59,579 nucleotides of DNA, from positions 1 through 59,579 of the forward strand of contig JAZOCU010000038.1 in NCBI GenBank assembly GCA_045596625.1, given 5' to 3'. Below are positions 43,663-52,885 of the stretch, piece after piece (the stretch's first letter is position 1; each line of letters opens with the position of its first letter). A program made the position numbers and the translations under genes. Source of the stretch: Firm-04 sp045596625. Lineage in GTDB: Bacteria > Bacillota > Clostridia > Oscillospirales > Ruminococcaceae. Below the pieces are notes generated by a model. The model was not told the origin of the DNA and made no database searches. It worked only from the letters and a program-made list of their open reading frames with translations.

Positions 43663-43761
43663 CTGCTTTTTTCAATTTACAGATATTTTTCATATAGCTA
43701 TCGCAATCCGCATTGCGTTTCGGATTTTTCGGGAAGATCTTTGTAATTTGCAGAAATCCTC

Positions 43762-43790
43762 TTGACTTTGACGCTTTTTAGTGTTAAAAT
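43762..43790 (+). promoter_or_regulatory. Sigma-A promoter of the acyl-CoA-ligase-like gene
   Basis: -35 TTGACT (43762-43767), 17-base spacer ending AGTGT, -10 TAAAAT (43785-43790). Confidence 0.75.
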
Positions 43791-43840
43791 AATAAAGATG
43801 AAACAGATCATTAGTTTTTTCTGAAAGGAATCTGAAACGC

Positions 43841-45475
43841 ATGCCAATTACAGAAATCTTAGAACGCAATGCTGCTCTATATGGCAATGATATTTGTCTT
43901 GTGGAGCTGAATCCTTCGATTCTCGAACCGAGACGTGTCACATGGAAGGAATATGAGCTGATTGAACCGAGACGTCCGAATGTGTATCGGCGTGAGATCA
44001 CATGGAAAGTATTTAATGAAAAGGCAAATCGTTTTGCACAATTCTTGTTATCCCGTGGTGTAAAGAAGGGAGATAAGGTCGGCATTTTGCTGATGAACTG
44101 TCTGGAGTGGCTGCCGATTTATTTTGGTATTCTGAAGATCGGTGCACTTGCAGTGCCGCTGAATTTCCGTTATGCAGCCAGTGAGATCGAGTATTGCGTC
44201 AATCTTGCCGAAGTCAGCGTGCTGGTGTTCGGTCCGGAATTTATCGGTCGTGTTGAAACGTTGGTGGATAGTCTTGGCAATGATCGTCTGCTGCTGTATG
44301 TTGGACAAAATTGTCCCGGCTTTGCAGAGAGCTATGATGCATTGACAGCCAATTTTCCCAGCAATTCTCCTTCTGTATTTCTGAGCGATGCCGATGATGC
44401 TGCAATTTATTTTTCCTCCGGCACCACCGGTTTCCCGAAGGCGATTTTACATAATCACGAAAGCTTGCTGCATGCTTGTGCTGTGGAGCAGTCACATCAT
44501 AGTCAAAGCCGAGAGGATGTGTTCCTTTGCATTCCTCCGCTGTATCATACCGGTGCGAAAATGCATTGGTTTGGCAGCTTCCTTGTAGGCGGTAAGGCAG
44601 TGCTGCTCAATGGGGTATCGCCCAGAGTGATTCTGGATGCAGTCTCTAACGAGCATTGTTCGATCGTATGGCTGCTGGTACCGTGGGCACAGGACATTCT
44701 GGATGCCATTGAAAGCGGACAGGTCTCGCTTGCGGATTATGATCTTTCCAAGTGGCGGTTGATGCATATTGGTGCACAGCCTGTTCCACCCAGCCTGATC
44801 ACACGTTGGAAGCAATATTTTCCGCACCATCAATATGACACCAATTATGGCTTGAGCGAATCCATCGGACCCGGTGCATTACATCTTGGTGTGGAGAATG
44901 TCCATAAGGTTGGAGCAATCGGCAAAGCAGGTTATGGTTGGGAATCCAAGATCGTGGATGAAAACGGAGACCCGGTAGCACGTGGCGATGTTGGCGAGCT
45001 TTGCGTCAAAGGCCCCGGTGTAATGACCTGTTATTATCGGGATCCTGCTGCAACCGAGCAGGTGCTGAAGGGTGGCTGGCTCTTTACCGGTGATATGGCA
45101 ATGGAAGATGAGGATGGCTTTGTCTATCTGGTGGATCGCAAGAAGGATGTTATCATTACCGGCGGTGAAAATCTGTATCCTGTTCAGATCGAAGATTTTA
45201 TTCGTAAGCATCCTGCAGTAAAGGATGTAGCGGTAATCGGACTTGCCGATAAGCGTTTGGGTGAAATTGCAGCAGCGATTATTTCCGCAAAGGATGGCTG
45301 CACGATCACCGAGGAAGAAATGCAGCATTTCTGTGAAGAACTGCCTCGCTATAAGCGTCCTCGCCGTTATATTTTTGCAGATGTACCTCGGAATCCTACC
45401 GGCAAGATTGAAAAGCCTCGTCTACGCAAGATGTATGGTGCAGATAGTCTGGTTGCAGCTCAGAACAAGGGCTGA
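43841..45475 (+). CDS. AMP-dependent synthetase/ligase (acyl-CoA ligase family)
   Basis: A 544-residue class I adenylate-forming enzyme. Visible are the P-loop YFSSGTTGFPKAILH (about residues 189-203), the nucleotide motif YDTNYGLSES near 330, the TGD motif FTGDMAMEDEDG near 410, the hinge VDRKKDVIITGGENLYP near 430, and the catalytic lysine in NPTGKIEKP near 527. It would activate a carboxylic acid with ATP and probably CoA. The substrate, perhaps a fatty or aromatic acid, is not clear. The N-terminal 40 residues carry two similar EPRR...TWK stretches. It is monocistronic. Confidence 0.88.
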   Translation: MPITEILERNAALYGNDICLVELNPSILEPRRVTWKEYELIEPRRPNVYRREITWKVFNEKANRFAQFLLSRGVKKGDKVGILLMNCLEWLPIYFGILKIGALAVPLNFRYAASEIEYCVNLAEVSVLVFGPEFIGRVETLVDSLGNDRLLLYVGQNCPGFAESYDALTANFPSNSPSVFLSDADDAAIYFSSGTTGFPKAILHNHESLLHACAVEQSHHSQSREDVFLCIPPLYHTGAKMHWFGSFLVGGKAVLLNGVSPRVILDAVSNEHCSIVWLLVPWAQDILDAIESGQVSLADYDLSKWRLMHIGAQPVPPSLITRWKQYFPHHQYDTNYGLSESIGPGALHLGVENVHKVGAIGKAGYGWESKIVDENGDPVARGDVGELCVKGPGVMTCYYRDPAATEQVLKGGWLFTGDMAMEDEDGFVYLVDRKKDVIITGGENLYPVQIEDFIRKHPAVKDVAVIGLADKRLGEIAAAIISAKDGCTITEEEMQHFCEELPRYKRPRRYIFADVPRNPTGKIEKPRLRKMYGADSLVAAQNKG

Positions 45476-45496
45476 ACTTTGATTGGATAGAAAAAT

Positions 45497-45538
45497 GAAC
45501 CCCTGTCTGAATACTGTGTTGTATTCGGACAGGGGTTC
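45497..45538. terminator. First of two adjacent inverted repeats after the ligase gene
   Basis: An 18-base stem, GAACCCCTGTCTGAATAC (45497-45514) with its complement (45521-45538, one G-U). The minus side has ATTTTTC after it, so it terminates the lipoprotein transcript. Confidence 0.82.
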
Positions 45539-45547
45539 TTGCGGTAA

Positions 45548-45585
45548 AACAACCGCCTCTGTGATCCAGAGGCGGTTGTTTTTGT
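45548..45585. terminator. Second inverted repeat, terminator of the ligase gene
   Basis: AACAACCGCCTCTG (45548-45561) pairs with CAGAGGCGGTTGTT (45567-45580), loop TGATC, then TTTG on plus and TTTT on minus. Confidence 0.85.
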
Positions 45586-45600
45586 GTATACGATGTTGTT

Positions 45601-46473
45601 TTACTCTGCAGGAGTAGTTGCCTCGGCATCGGCATCGGCATCGGTGTTGGTGTCTGTAGCAAGATTTGCTTCAGCATCATAAATAATGGGCATAGAGTTG
45701 CCTTCTTTATCATAGAAGGTCACATTATCGATATAGAAATCAACCTGATTCTTCTGTGCCCAGCGCATGATAACCAGAGTTGCTTCTTCATAGTTATCGG
45801 AATAGCCGTTCATAGCCAGCAGCTTCGGCACATCGGTCTCGACACGCCAGGTATGCTCAGGGTTCTCCCAATCGTCCAGAGCGAATTCAAAGTGGGTTGC
45901 CCAAGTATTCTGAATCAAATTGCCTTCAGCATCAGTGCCCTTTTCAGCAGCGAGATTACCGGCCAATGCGCCCAAGAAATTACCGACAACAAGAGCCTCG
46001 GTGCCGTCTGCATTTTCCCAGACATCCTTAGCTACACAGGTGAAATCAACACTGATATGACCGATCTTGCCGGTGTTCTCAACGCCGATAAGCTCAGCGA
46101 TATTGAATACGAGTTTTGGAACCTTATATTCGCCATTCTTTTCATCATAGCCGATGACCTCGACCAATACCTTTTGATCGCCGTCAACATCAGCGATGGA
46201 CAGCTTGCATTCTGCCTCATCGTTCTCAAAGTTGCTTTCATTCATGCAGTGCAGGGTGTAGAAGGAAGCGGTATCAAAGGTGATCGCGTTATTATCTACG
46301 GTAAGCTCCTGCGGAGGCTCAGTTGTTGTGGTAGTCGTGGTGGTTGCCTTGGTCGTTGTTGTTGTGGTGGTCGTGGTGGTTTCCTCAGAGGAAGAACCGC
46401 TGTCACTGCAGCCTGAAAACGCACCCATAAGGCACAAAGCAGAAAGCAGTGCGAATGCTTTTTTCATTTTCAT
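45601..46473 (-). CDS. Surface lipoprotein with Thr-rich linker and a putative binding domain
   Basis: A 290-residue lipoprotein: signal with lipobox ending FSGC (Cys22), a Ser/Glu/Thr linker of about 25 residues made almost only of threonine, and a beta-rich domain of about 200 residues. From about residue 110 the domain matches the neighbouring protein at 46567-47178 in order: a N-I-xEL segment, DFTC, a Trp-Glu turn, FEFALDDW, WRVETDVP, LVIMRW, and IDNVTFYD. A carbohydrate-binding role fits the aromatic residues and the neighbourhood but is an inference. The C-terminus is a DTNTDADADAEA tail encoded by a 6-base repeat. The ATG at 46473 follows GGAGGTAAC. Confidence 0.78.
   Translation of the reverse strand: MKMKKAFALLSALCLMGAFSGCSDSGSSSEETTTTTTTTTTKATTTTTTTTEPPQELTVDNNAITFDTASFYTLHCMNESNFENDEAECKLSIADVDGDQKVLVEVIGYDEKNGEYKVPKLVFNIAELIGVENTGKIGHISVDFTCVAKDVWENADGTEALVVGNFLGALAGNLAAEKGTDAEGNLIQNTWATHFEFALDDWENPEHTWRVETDVPKLLAMNGYSDNYEEATLVIMRWAQKNQVDFYIDNVTFYDKEGNSMPIIYDAEANLATDTNTDADADAEATTPAE
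46320..46385. repeat. GT-rich trinucleotide repeat encoding the threonine linker
   Basis: Repeated GTG/GTT/GTC triplets on plus, ACN threonine codons on minus, within the lipoprotein gene. It can contract or expand without a frameshift. Confidence 0.7.
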
Positions 46474-46495
46474 GATGTTACCTCCAAAAACGATT

Positions 46496-46531
46496 CAAAA
46501 AGAATGCCCTCTGCGAAAAACGAGAGGGCAT
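46496..46531 (-). terminator. Intrinsic terminator of the anchored surface-protein gene
   Basis: On minus: ATGCCCTCT (46531-46523) pairs with AGAGGGCAT (46512-46504), followed by TTCTTTTTG. It separates the two surface-protein genes; read-through is possible since no second promoter is evident. Confidence 0.8.
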
Positions 46532-46566
46532 CTCTTGTCAAATATCAGTCGCTTATCAAGGAGAAA

Positions 46567-47178
46567 TTAGTCCTTCTTGCGAGCAACGTATGCAGCAGCA
46601 CCGGCAACTGCCAGACCGGCAACTGCCAAAGCAATACCTGCATCACCGGTGTTGGAGCCGGTGGAGTTGGTAGTAGTGTTGCCGTTATCGGTGTCAGCAG
46701 CGGGAGCATCGGTAGTAGTGCCGCCCTCGAATACGAAGGTCAGGGAATCAATGGTCAGAGTATCGCCGGCACCCCACCACCAGCCGATCTGAATGATACC
46801 GTCGGAGAAATCCTGAGCAACATCATTGTAGGTTGCAGGAATATCCAGAGTAACACTCCAATTATCAGCAGAAGTCTCAGCAGCAGCAAAATCAACCTGG
46901 AACCACTCGGTGCCAAAGTTCATGCCGACTGCACCGCCGCCGCCGGCCCAACCGGTTGCTGCGAAGGGGCAGGTCAGATCCATCTTGATCTGAGTCAGAG
47001 TGCCGTTGCCGGCCAGTTCGGTCAGATTGTACTGCCATGTCTTAGTATCGTCAGCAGCTGCGCTCAGCTCAATTTTGCCGCCATTATATTTTACTTCAGC
47101 AGCAGATGCAGACAGAGCCATAGCGGAAACAGCGATTGCGCAGGCAGAAAGGCTTGCCAGTAAGTTTCTCAGTTTCAT
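46567..47178 (-). CDS. Secreted protein with putative binding domain and C-terminal sorting-type anchor
   Basis: A 203-residue protein: Sec signal (cleavage after SASA, about residue 26), a beta-rich domain of about 130 residues with several surface-type aromatics (GWAGGGG, TEWFQVDF, IQIGWWWGAGD, IDSLTFVFEG), a Thr/Asn/Asp linker, and a C-terminal tail reading SNTGDAGIALAVAGLAVAG, a hydrophobic helix, then ARKKD. That tail looks like a cell-wall sorting signal with NTGD in place of LPxTG/NPxTG. The domain is similar to that of the lipoprotein at 45601-46473. The ATG at 47178 is correctly spaced from GGAGG; the ATG three codons earlier is too close. Confidence 0.8.
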   Translation of the reverse strand: MKLRNLLASLSACAIAVSAMALSASAAEVKYNGGKIELSAAADDTKTWQYNLTELAGNGTLTQIKMDLTCPFAATGWAGGGGAVGMNFGTEWFQVDFAAAETSADNWSVTLDIPATYNDVAQDFSDGIIQIGWWWGAGDTLTIDSLTFVFEGGTTTDAPAADTDNGNTTTNSTGSNTGDAGIALAVAGLAVAGAAAYVARKKD

Positions 47179-47347
47179 GGTAATCATTCCTCCATACTCG
47201 TGCCAACTTAAAACGGCACTAATTTCATAGATTCATTATACATCAATTTCCACAAAAAAGCTATTCACAAACTTAACAAAGATGAGCAAAATCTATTGTG
47301 CACTTTCACACAAACCAAACAAAAAATAACTATATTCTACTTGATAT

Positions 47348-50300
47348 TCATGATTTCTCGGCGTTTTTTTGTAGAATTTGCAACACTTCCTTCATCAGTG
47401 CAACAGCAGTTTCACCGGTTTTCAGACGCACGGCGATGAAATATGGAATTTCACGGTCATTGAAAGCGATACGGTCATAATAGGTACGCATCATGGCCGA
47501 AAGCTGTTCGGGGGTAGGGGATTGGAGATAGAAGAACAATGCCCCTCGCTTCTGGGAGATTTCCTTGATGCCAAGCTGTCCCGCAGTATTTCGGAGCAAT
47601 GCTGCATCCAGCAAGCCCATCAACGATTTGGGAGGTTCTCCGAAACGATCGATCAGCTCATCCACCATATCCATTTTATCGGCTTCTGATTGAATCAATG
47701 CAACACGGCGATAGATCTCCAGCCGTGAGGTCATGCTTTCGATATACTTTTCCGGAATATGCGCTTCCATCTGAATATCAATGGAGCAAACCGGCGGTGT
47801 GGGCGGTGTTTCGCCTTTTTCTTCTGCGATTGCCTCATTGAGCATCCGCAGATACATTTCATAGCCTACCTGTTCCATTTGTCCATGCTGCTGACCGCCT
47901 AAAATGCTGCCTGCGCCTCTCAGTTCCAGATCCCGCATAGCGATACGGAAGCCGCTGCCGAATTGCGTAAATTCCCGAATCGCATCCAGACGTTTTTCTG
48001 CAGTTTCGGTGAGGCTTTTATGCTTTTCGTAGGTGAAATAGGCATAGGCACGGCGATTGCTTCTGCCGACTCTGCCTCGGAGCTGATAGAGCTGAGATAA
48101 TCCGAAGCGATCGGCATTTTCGAGGATCAGTGTATTGGCATTGGGTACATCCACGCCGGTTTCAATGATCGTAGTGCATACAAGGATATCCAGTTCATGC
48201 TCTACCAATTGCCTCCAGATCTCACTGATCTCCTGTTCGCTCATCTTTCCGTGAGCATAACCGATTCTGGCGTCTGGGATCAGCGTTTGCAGCTTTGCGG
48301 CACAGCGCTGGATGCTTTCCACATGATTGTGGAGATAATAGACCTGGCCGCCTCGTTTCAGTTCCCGCTGGATGGCCTGTGTTATAATGCCTTCGGTATA
48401 TTCCAGCACATAGCTTTGTACCGGATAACGATCCTGCGGCGGATCTTCCAGAACGCTCATATCACGGATCCCCGAAAGAGCCATGTTTAATGTGCGGGGA
48501 ATCGGTGTTGCTGAAAGGGTAAGGATATCAATGCCATGGAAGGCTTCTTTGAAACGTTCCTTATGTGCAACACCGAAGCGCTGCTCCTCATCAATGATTG
48601 CAAGACCCGCAGCGCAGAATTTCACATCCTTCTGCACCAGACGATGCGTGCCGATGATGATATCGATCTGACCGCTTGCCAGTTTTTTGAGAATTTCGGT
48701 TTGTTGTTTTTTGGTGCGGAATCTGGAAAGCAGCTCGATCGTCAGCGGCACCGATTCAAAGCGGCGCAAAGCCGTTGTATAATGCTGATAGGCAAGTACC
48801 GTGGTAGGTGCTAAGATCACACACTGCTTGCCGGAAAGTACACATTTCAGTGCTGCACGGAAAGCGACTTCTGTTTTACCGAAGCCCACATCACCGCAAA
48901 GCAATCGATCCATCGGACGATCACGTTCCATATCTGCTTTGATTTCGGCAATGCTTCTGAGCTGATCTTCGGTTTCCACATAAGGAAACCGTTCTTCAAA
49001 ATCATGCTGGATGGTATCATCGGGATCAAAAGAGAATCCCTTTGCACGTTCTCTTGCCGCATACAGTCTGATGAGCTGAGCTGCCATATCTTTGACTGCT
49101 TTTTTCACATTGCTTCGTGTTTTTTGCCATTCCTGCGAACTCAGCTTATTGAGCTTTACGGTATTGTCATCCTTGCCGCCGATATAACGAGAGACCAGAT
49201 CCAACTGCGTTACGGGGACATACAGACTATCTGTGCCTGCATATTGGATGGCGATATAATCTTTGGTAATGCCTTCCATTTCCAGCTTATGGATACCAAT
49301 GAAGCGACCGATGCCGTGGCTTGCGTGCACCACCAGATCACCCTCAGCGATCTCGGAAAGCGCTCGGATCTCCTGTCCTTTTTTGAATCGGCGTTTGCGC
49401 AGTACGGTGTTTTGTGTTTTGGTTTGTGCAATACAAGCGATCTTTGCCATAGGGTAGGTAAAGCCGCCGGATAATCCGCTGGCACAAAGCAAAACGATTC
49501 CCGGTTGCGGCAGCGAGTCCGCATCGGCAATAGCACACCGGATACCACCGGTTTGCAGATCCTCCTGTAGGATGGGCAAGGTTTTTTCGGTACCGCCACA
49601 AACCATAACAGCATAGCCCTGTTTACAAAGCTCGTTGAGATCTTCTGTAAGCATACGGGTACTGCCGCCCCACGGTGCATTTTGCAAGGTTTCTTCCGTG
49701 AGCAGCTTGCGATAGGAAAACAGATTGGAGCCACCGAAAAAGGTGTTCATACAAACAAGCCCCGTATTCTCTGCCTTGGCGCAGAATACAGTAGGATCCA
49801 GACAGCAATCGGCAAGCTGACGACAAAGGGTACCATCCTCCATCAGAAGCTTGATGTCTTCCTGAATTCGGGTATATACACCGCGCATCGTATCGATCAC
49901 AGAAGGGGCATCACATAATACGGTGATCGCATTGCAGTAATCAAATATGGTAGCGGGTGTATCATAAAGCAGAGGAAAATACTTATCAATATGTGCAATA
50001 CGGATTCCGCTGCACAGTTTTTCATGATCGGCAAGCAGATGCACTTTGACAAGAGCTGCACGGCTGCCTCGGATGGATTTGCTCAGTGCCATGATTTTGT
50101 CGGCAAGAGACCGAAGATCCCCCAGTGCTTCCACCGCAGGCGCAATAGAGACCGCTTCCAGCGGGTCGGTTCTGCGTTGGTTTTCCGGTTCAAACAGAGA
50201 GATACTATCCACTGCATCGCCCCAGAACTCGATGCGCACCGGCAGTTCAGATTGCACCGGATAAATATCAAAAATATCGCCCCGTACCGAAAACTGACAA

Positions 50301-50806
50301 GGTGCATCGATCTGATCGCAGCGTGCATAACCCATTTCTGTTAACTTGGCAATGAGCTCGGAATGAGAATACTCCTCATCCTGACGGATCGTAAAGGTGT
50401 ATTGTCTTAGGATTTCAGGCGGCAGTGTATATTGCAGTGCCGCTTCGGCGGAGGCAACCAGAATACTGCAATCGCCGTTTTGCAGTGCTGAGAGTGCAGC
50501 AATGCGGAGCTGCTCATATTCGCGGGAGATACCGGTCATCTCCACAAAATTCAGTTCTTTGGCAGGATAGGGTTTTGCCACAGATCTGCCTGCCATAAAA
50601 TTGATGTCCTCACACAAAAGCCTTGCTTGTGCTTCATCGGATACAACGGCCAAAACGGGCGCATCCTGCGAAAGTGTCAGCAGAATCTGCGCCCTGTGAA
50701 TATGTGCGGTGCCCGACATGGCAACCGGTGTAATATGCTTTTGCAGGCATCGCCGCAGCTCTTGGACGGAGGGCAGCGATGCACAGACTTCAGTAAAAAA
50801 ACGCAT
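47348..50806 (-). CDS. mfd: Transcription-repair coupling factor Mfd
   Basis: Mfd removes RNA polymerase stalled at DNA lesions and recruits UvrA. The 1,152-residue protein has the UvrB-homology N-terminal region, the RNA-polymerase-interaction domain with GIGRFIGIHKLEMEGITKDY near 500, and the RecG-like translocase with Walker A CGDVGFGKTEVA near 640 and Walker B IIDEEQRFGV near 735. The TRG motif and the C-terminal D7 domain follow. It is last of glmU-pth-mfd, an order conserved in Firmicutes. The ATG at 50806 follows AGAGGAG. Confidence 0.97.
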   Translation of the reverse strand: MRFFTEVCASLPSVQELRRCLQKHITPVAMSGTAHIHRAQILLTLSQDAPVLAVVSDEAQARLLCEDINFMAGRSVAKPYPAKELNFVEMTGISREYEQLRIAALSALQNGDCSILVASAEAALQYTLPPEILRQYTFTIRQDEEYSHSELIAKLTEMGYARCDQIDAPCQFSVRGDIFDIYPVQSELPVRIEFWGDAVDSISLFEPENQRRTDPLEAVSIAPAVEALGDLRSLADKIMALSKSIRGSRAALVKVHLLADHEKLCSGIRIAHIDKYFPLLYDTPATIFDYCNAITVLCDAPSVIDTMRGVYTRIQEDIKLLMEDGTLCRQLADCCLDPTVFCAKAENTGLVCMNTFFGGSNLFSYRKLLTEETLQNAPWGGSTRMLTEDLNELCKQGYAVMVCGGTEKTLPILQEDLQTGGIRCAIADADSLPQPGIVLLCASGLSGGFTYPMAKIACIAQTKTQNTVLRKRRFKKGQEIRALSEIAEGDLVVHASHGIGRFIGIHKLEMEGITKDYIAIQYAGTDSLYVPVTQLDLVSRYIGGKDDNTVKLNKLSSQEWQKTRSNVKKAVKDMAAQLIRLYAARERAKGFSFDPDDTIQHDFEERFPYVETEDQLRSIAEIKADMERDRPMDRLLCGDVGFGKTEVAFRAALKCVLSGKQCVILAPTTVLAYQHYTTALRRFESVPLTIELLSRFRTKKQQTEILKKLASGQIDIIIGTHRLVQKDVKFCAAGLAIIDEEQRFGVAHKERFKEAFHGIDILTLSATPIPRTLNMALSGIRDMSVLEDPPQDRYPVQSYVLEYTEGIITQAIQRELKRGGQVYYLHNHVESIQRCAAKLQTLIPDARIGYAHGKMSEQEISEIWRQLVEHELDILVCTTIIETGVDVPNANTLILENADRFGLSQLYQLRGRVGRSNRRAYAYFTYEKHKSLTETAEKRLDAIREFTQFGSGFRIAMRDLELRGAGSILGGQQHGQMEQVGYEMYLRMLNEAIAEEKGETPPTPPVCSIDIQMEAHIPEKYIESMTSRLEIYRRVALIQSEADKMDMVDELIDRFGEPPKSLMGLLDAALLRNTAGQLGIKEISQKRGALFFYLQSPTPEQLSAMMRTYYDRIAFNDREIPYFIAVRLKTGETAVALMKEVLQILQKNAEKS

Positions 50807-50843
50807 GGGTCTCCTCTTGTCTTTCTGTTGAGAAAAAGCGTGC

Positions 50844-51494
50844 TTATTGTGATTCTTCCGTTGGCGGATTGCCGTTATACCGGCTCATGGCAAGATCAAT
50901 ATTTCCTTTGAGGATCAACGGGATCGCCTTATTTACCCGTTCTGCGGATTCGGCAAGCGTTTTCCGATCAGATTCGGTAAAAGCGGAAAGCACCCAATCC
51001 GCCAGTGGATATTCGGGATGCGGCTTTTTGCCAATACCGATACGGATACGAGGAAAGGTATCTGCACCCGCAAGATAGATAATATTCTTCATACCATTAT
51101 GACCGCCATCGCTACCCTTTTTGCGAATGCGCAGACCACCGACAGGGAGCGTGATGTCATCGTATAACACCAGTGTATGCGCAGGATCAATATGATAAAA
51201 CTGCATGGCTTCCTGTACCGATTGTCCGCTGAGATTCATGAAGGTTTCCGGCTTCATGAGCAGACAGCGGATGCCTTCGCACTGTGCATCGGCGCAATGG
51301 GCACGGAACTGATGTTTTTTCCATTGTGCATTGCAGTGATGTGCAAAGGCATCAATGGTCAGAAATCCGGCATTATGTCGTGTGTTTGCATATTGACTGC
51401 CGGGATTGCCCAGCCCCACGATCAGCCATTGCGGCGGTCCGGCGGGTGTGGGCTGTTGTGCTTCGATCTGTTTGAATAAATCAAAAATACTCAT
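50844..51494 (-). CDS. pth: Peptidyl-tRNA hydrolase with a short N-terminal extension
   Basis: Pth recycles peptidyl-tRNAs that fall off the ribosome. The enzyme proper begins at WLIVGLGNPGSQYANTRHNAG with the catalytic histidine in TRHNAG, and continues with KPETFMNLSGQSV and YDDITLPVGGLRIRKKGSDGGHNG. At 216 residues it is about 22 longer than usual, because MSIFDLFKQIEAQQPTPAGP precedes the core. The start overlaps the glmU stop (ATGA), which supports this longer form; an internal start is not favoured because no methionine is near the core. Confidence 0.95.
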   Translation of the reverse strand: MSIFDLFKQIEAQQPTPAGPPQWLIVGLGNPGSQYANTRHNAGFLTIDAFAHHCNAQWKKHQFRAHCADAQCEGIRCLLMKPETFMNLSGQSVQEAMQFYHIDPAHTLVLYDDITLPVGGLRIRKKGSDGGHNGMKNIIYLAGADTFPRIRIGIGKKPHPEYPLADWVLSAFTESDRKTLAESAERVNKAIPLILKGNIDLAMSRYNGNPPTEESQ

Positions 51495-52885
51495 TCGTTT
51501 TCGTTCGTTTCCTTTTTGCTGCGGTTTGCGAATTTTTTAAGAGTATAGCCTTCTTTGACGTGGAGTATGCCACGATCAATGGCGAGTGCATAATCAGGGA
51601 TATCGGTGGTAACGGTAGTACCGGCTGCGGTATAGGCGTGCTGTCCCAGTGAAACGGGTGCGATCAGGTTGGTGTTGCATCCAACAAAGGCGTGATCCCC
51701 AATGACGCAGCGGGATTTTTTAATTCCGTCGAAGTTGACTGTCACACAGCCGCAGCCGATATTGACATGGCTGCCGATATCGCTGTCACCCAGATAGGCG
51801 AGATGAGCGATGGCAGTCTGCTCACCGACAGTTGTGTTTTTGATTTCCACAAAGTCTCCGATTTTTGCGCCGGAGCAGATATGGCTGTCAGGACGGATAT
51901 GCACAAACGGTCCGATTTTGACATTGCTGTCAATGGTGGATTGATAGACCTGTACGGTATTCAATGTGACGTTGTCTCCGATGACAGTATCTTCGATGAC
52001 GCAGTTCGGACCGATCACGCAGTTTTCACCGATTACAGTATTGCCGCGCAGGATCGTATTGGGCAGGATCTCAGTGCCGGCACCGATCTGAACACTGCGT
52101 TCAATGATGATGCCATCGGTACAGATAAAGCCGACGCCATTTGCCATATGCTGCTGAAGCACAGCATTTCGTGCAGCTGTATTCAGTGTCAGCAGACCTT
52201 TGCGGTCGTTGGCACCCAGCACCACATCGGGATTATGAGAGCAATAAGCACCTGCTCGCAGACCCTCCTGTAATGCAATGGCAATGGTGTCTGTCAGATA
52301 GTATTCATGCTGTGCGTTATCGCAGGTAAGTTTGCCGAGCAGAGTCAGCAGATCGGCAGTTCGGAACCAGTAACAGCCGGAATTGATTTCAGTGATCTGA
52401 CGCTGTGCATCGGTAGCATCCTTTTCCTCAACAATGCCGGCAATGCCGCTGTCGGTGCGCAGGATTCTGCCATAGCCAAAGGGCTGCTCCACATTGGCGG
52501 TGATAACGGTAACCGCATTGCCTTCCTGTTCATGTCTTGTCAGAGAATTGGCAATGGTTTCGCTGTCGATGAAGGGGGCATCGCCGCAGAGCACCAGAGT
52601 GCTGCCGTCAGTATCCTCCTGCAGGAACGGAATAGTCTGTTGTACTGCATGGCCGGTGCCCAGACGCTCTGCCTGCAGAGCCGTGCGGCAGCGATCCCCA
52701 AGATAGTCCTCGATCTGTTTTGCTTCATATCCGGTAACAACACAGATACGGGAAAGATCAGCGTTTTCACAAGCCTTCAGCACCCATTCCAGCATAGGCT
52801 CGCCCAGTACCTTGAACATCGGCTTCGGAATAGGCGCCTTCATGCGCTTGCCCTGTCCGCCTGCCAGTATTACAGCTTGATTCAT
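51491..52885 (-). CDS. glmU: Bifunctional UDP-GlcNAc pyrophosphorylase / GlcN-1-P acetyltransferase
   Basis: GlmU makes UDP-GlcNAc, the precursor for peptidoglycan. The N-terminal domain has AVILAGGQGKRMKAPIPKPM and VLCGDAPFI. The left-handed beta-helix C-terminal domain has repeats from about residue 255 and AHLAYLGDSDIGSHVNIGCG with the catalytic His. The protein is 464 residues, normal for the family. The ATG at 52885 is eight bases from AAAGGA; an ATG nine bases earlier overlaps that site. It heads glmU-pth-mfd. Confidence 0.96.
   Translation of the reverse strand: MNQAVILAGGQGKRMKAPIPKPMFKVLGEPMLEWVLKACENADLSRICVVTGYEAKQIEDYLGDRCRTALQAERLGTGHAVQQTIPFLQEDTDGSTLVLCGDAPFIDSETIANSLTRHEQEGNAVTVITANVEQPFGYGRILRTDSGIAGIVEEKDATDAQRQITEINSGCYWFRTADLLTLLGKLTCDNAQHEYYLTDTIAIALQEGLRAGAYCSHNPDVVLGANDRKGLLTLNTAARNAVLQQHMANGVGFICTDGIIIERSVQIGAGTEILPNTILRGNTVIGENCVIGPNCVIEDTVIGDNVTLNTVQVYQSTIDSNVKIGPFVHIRPDSHICSGAKIGDFVEIKNTTVGEQTAIAHLAYLGDSDIGSHVNIGCGCVTVNFDGIKKSRCVIGDHAFVGCNTNLIAPVSLGQHAYTAAGTTVTTDIPDYALAIDRGILHVKEGYTLKKFANRSKKETNENE

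Noticed and set aside
43571..43693. Upstream extension of cdaA encoding an Arg-Asn repeat
   Set aside because: It is produced by the hexamer repeat and crosses the promoter; the ATG at 43570 has the proper ribosome-binding site and matches the family start.
43926..44010. Two similar EPRR...TWK stretches in the ligase
   Set aside because: The shared DNA is only 12 and 9 bases, and the region resembles the variable N-terminal insertion of this ligase family; not a real duplication event on this evidence.
46280..46570. Plus-strand reading frame with long valine runs
   Set aside because: It is the reverse of the threonine-codon repeat in the lipoprotein gene; it has no ribosome-binding site.
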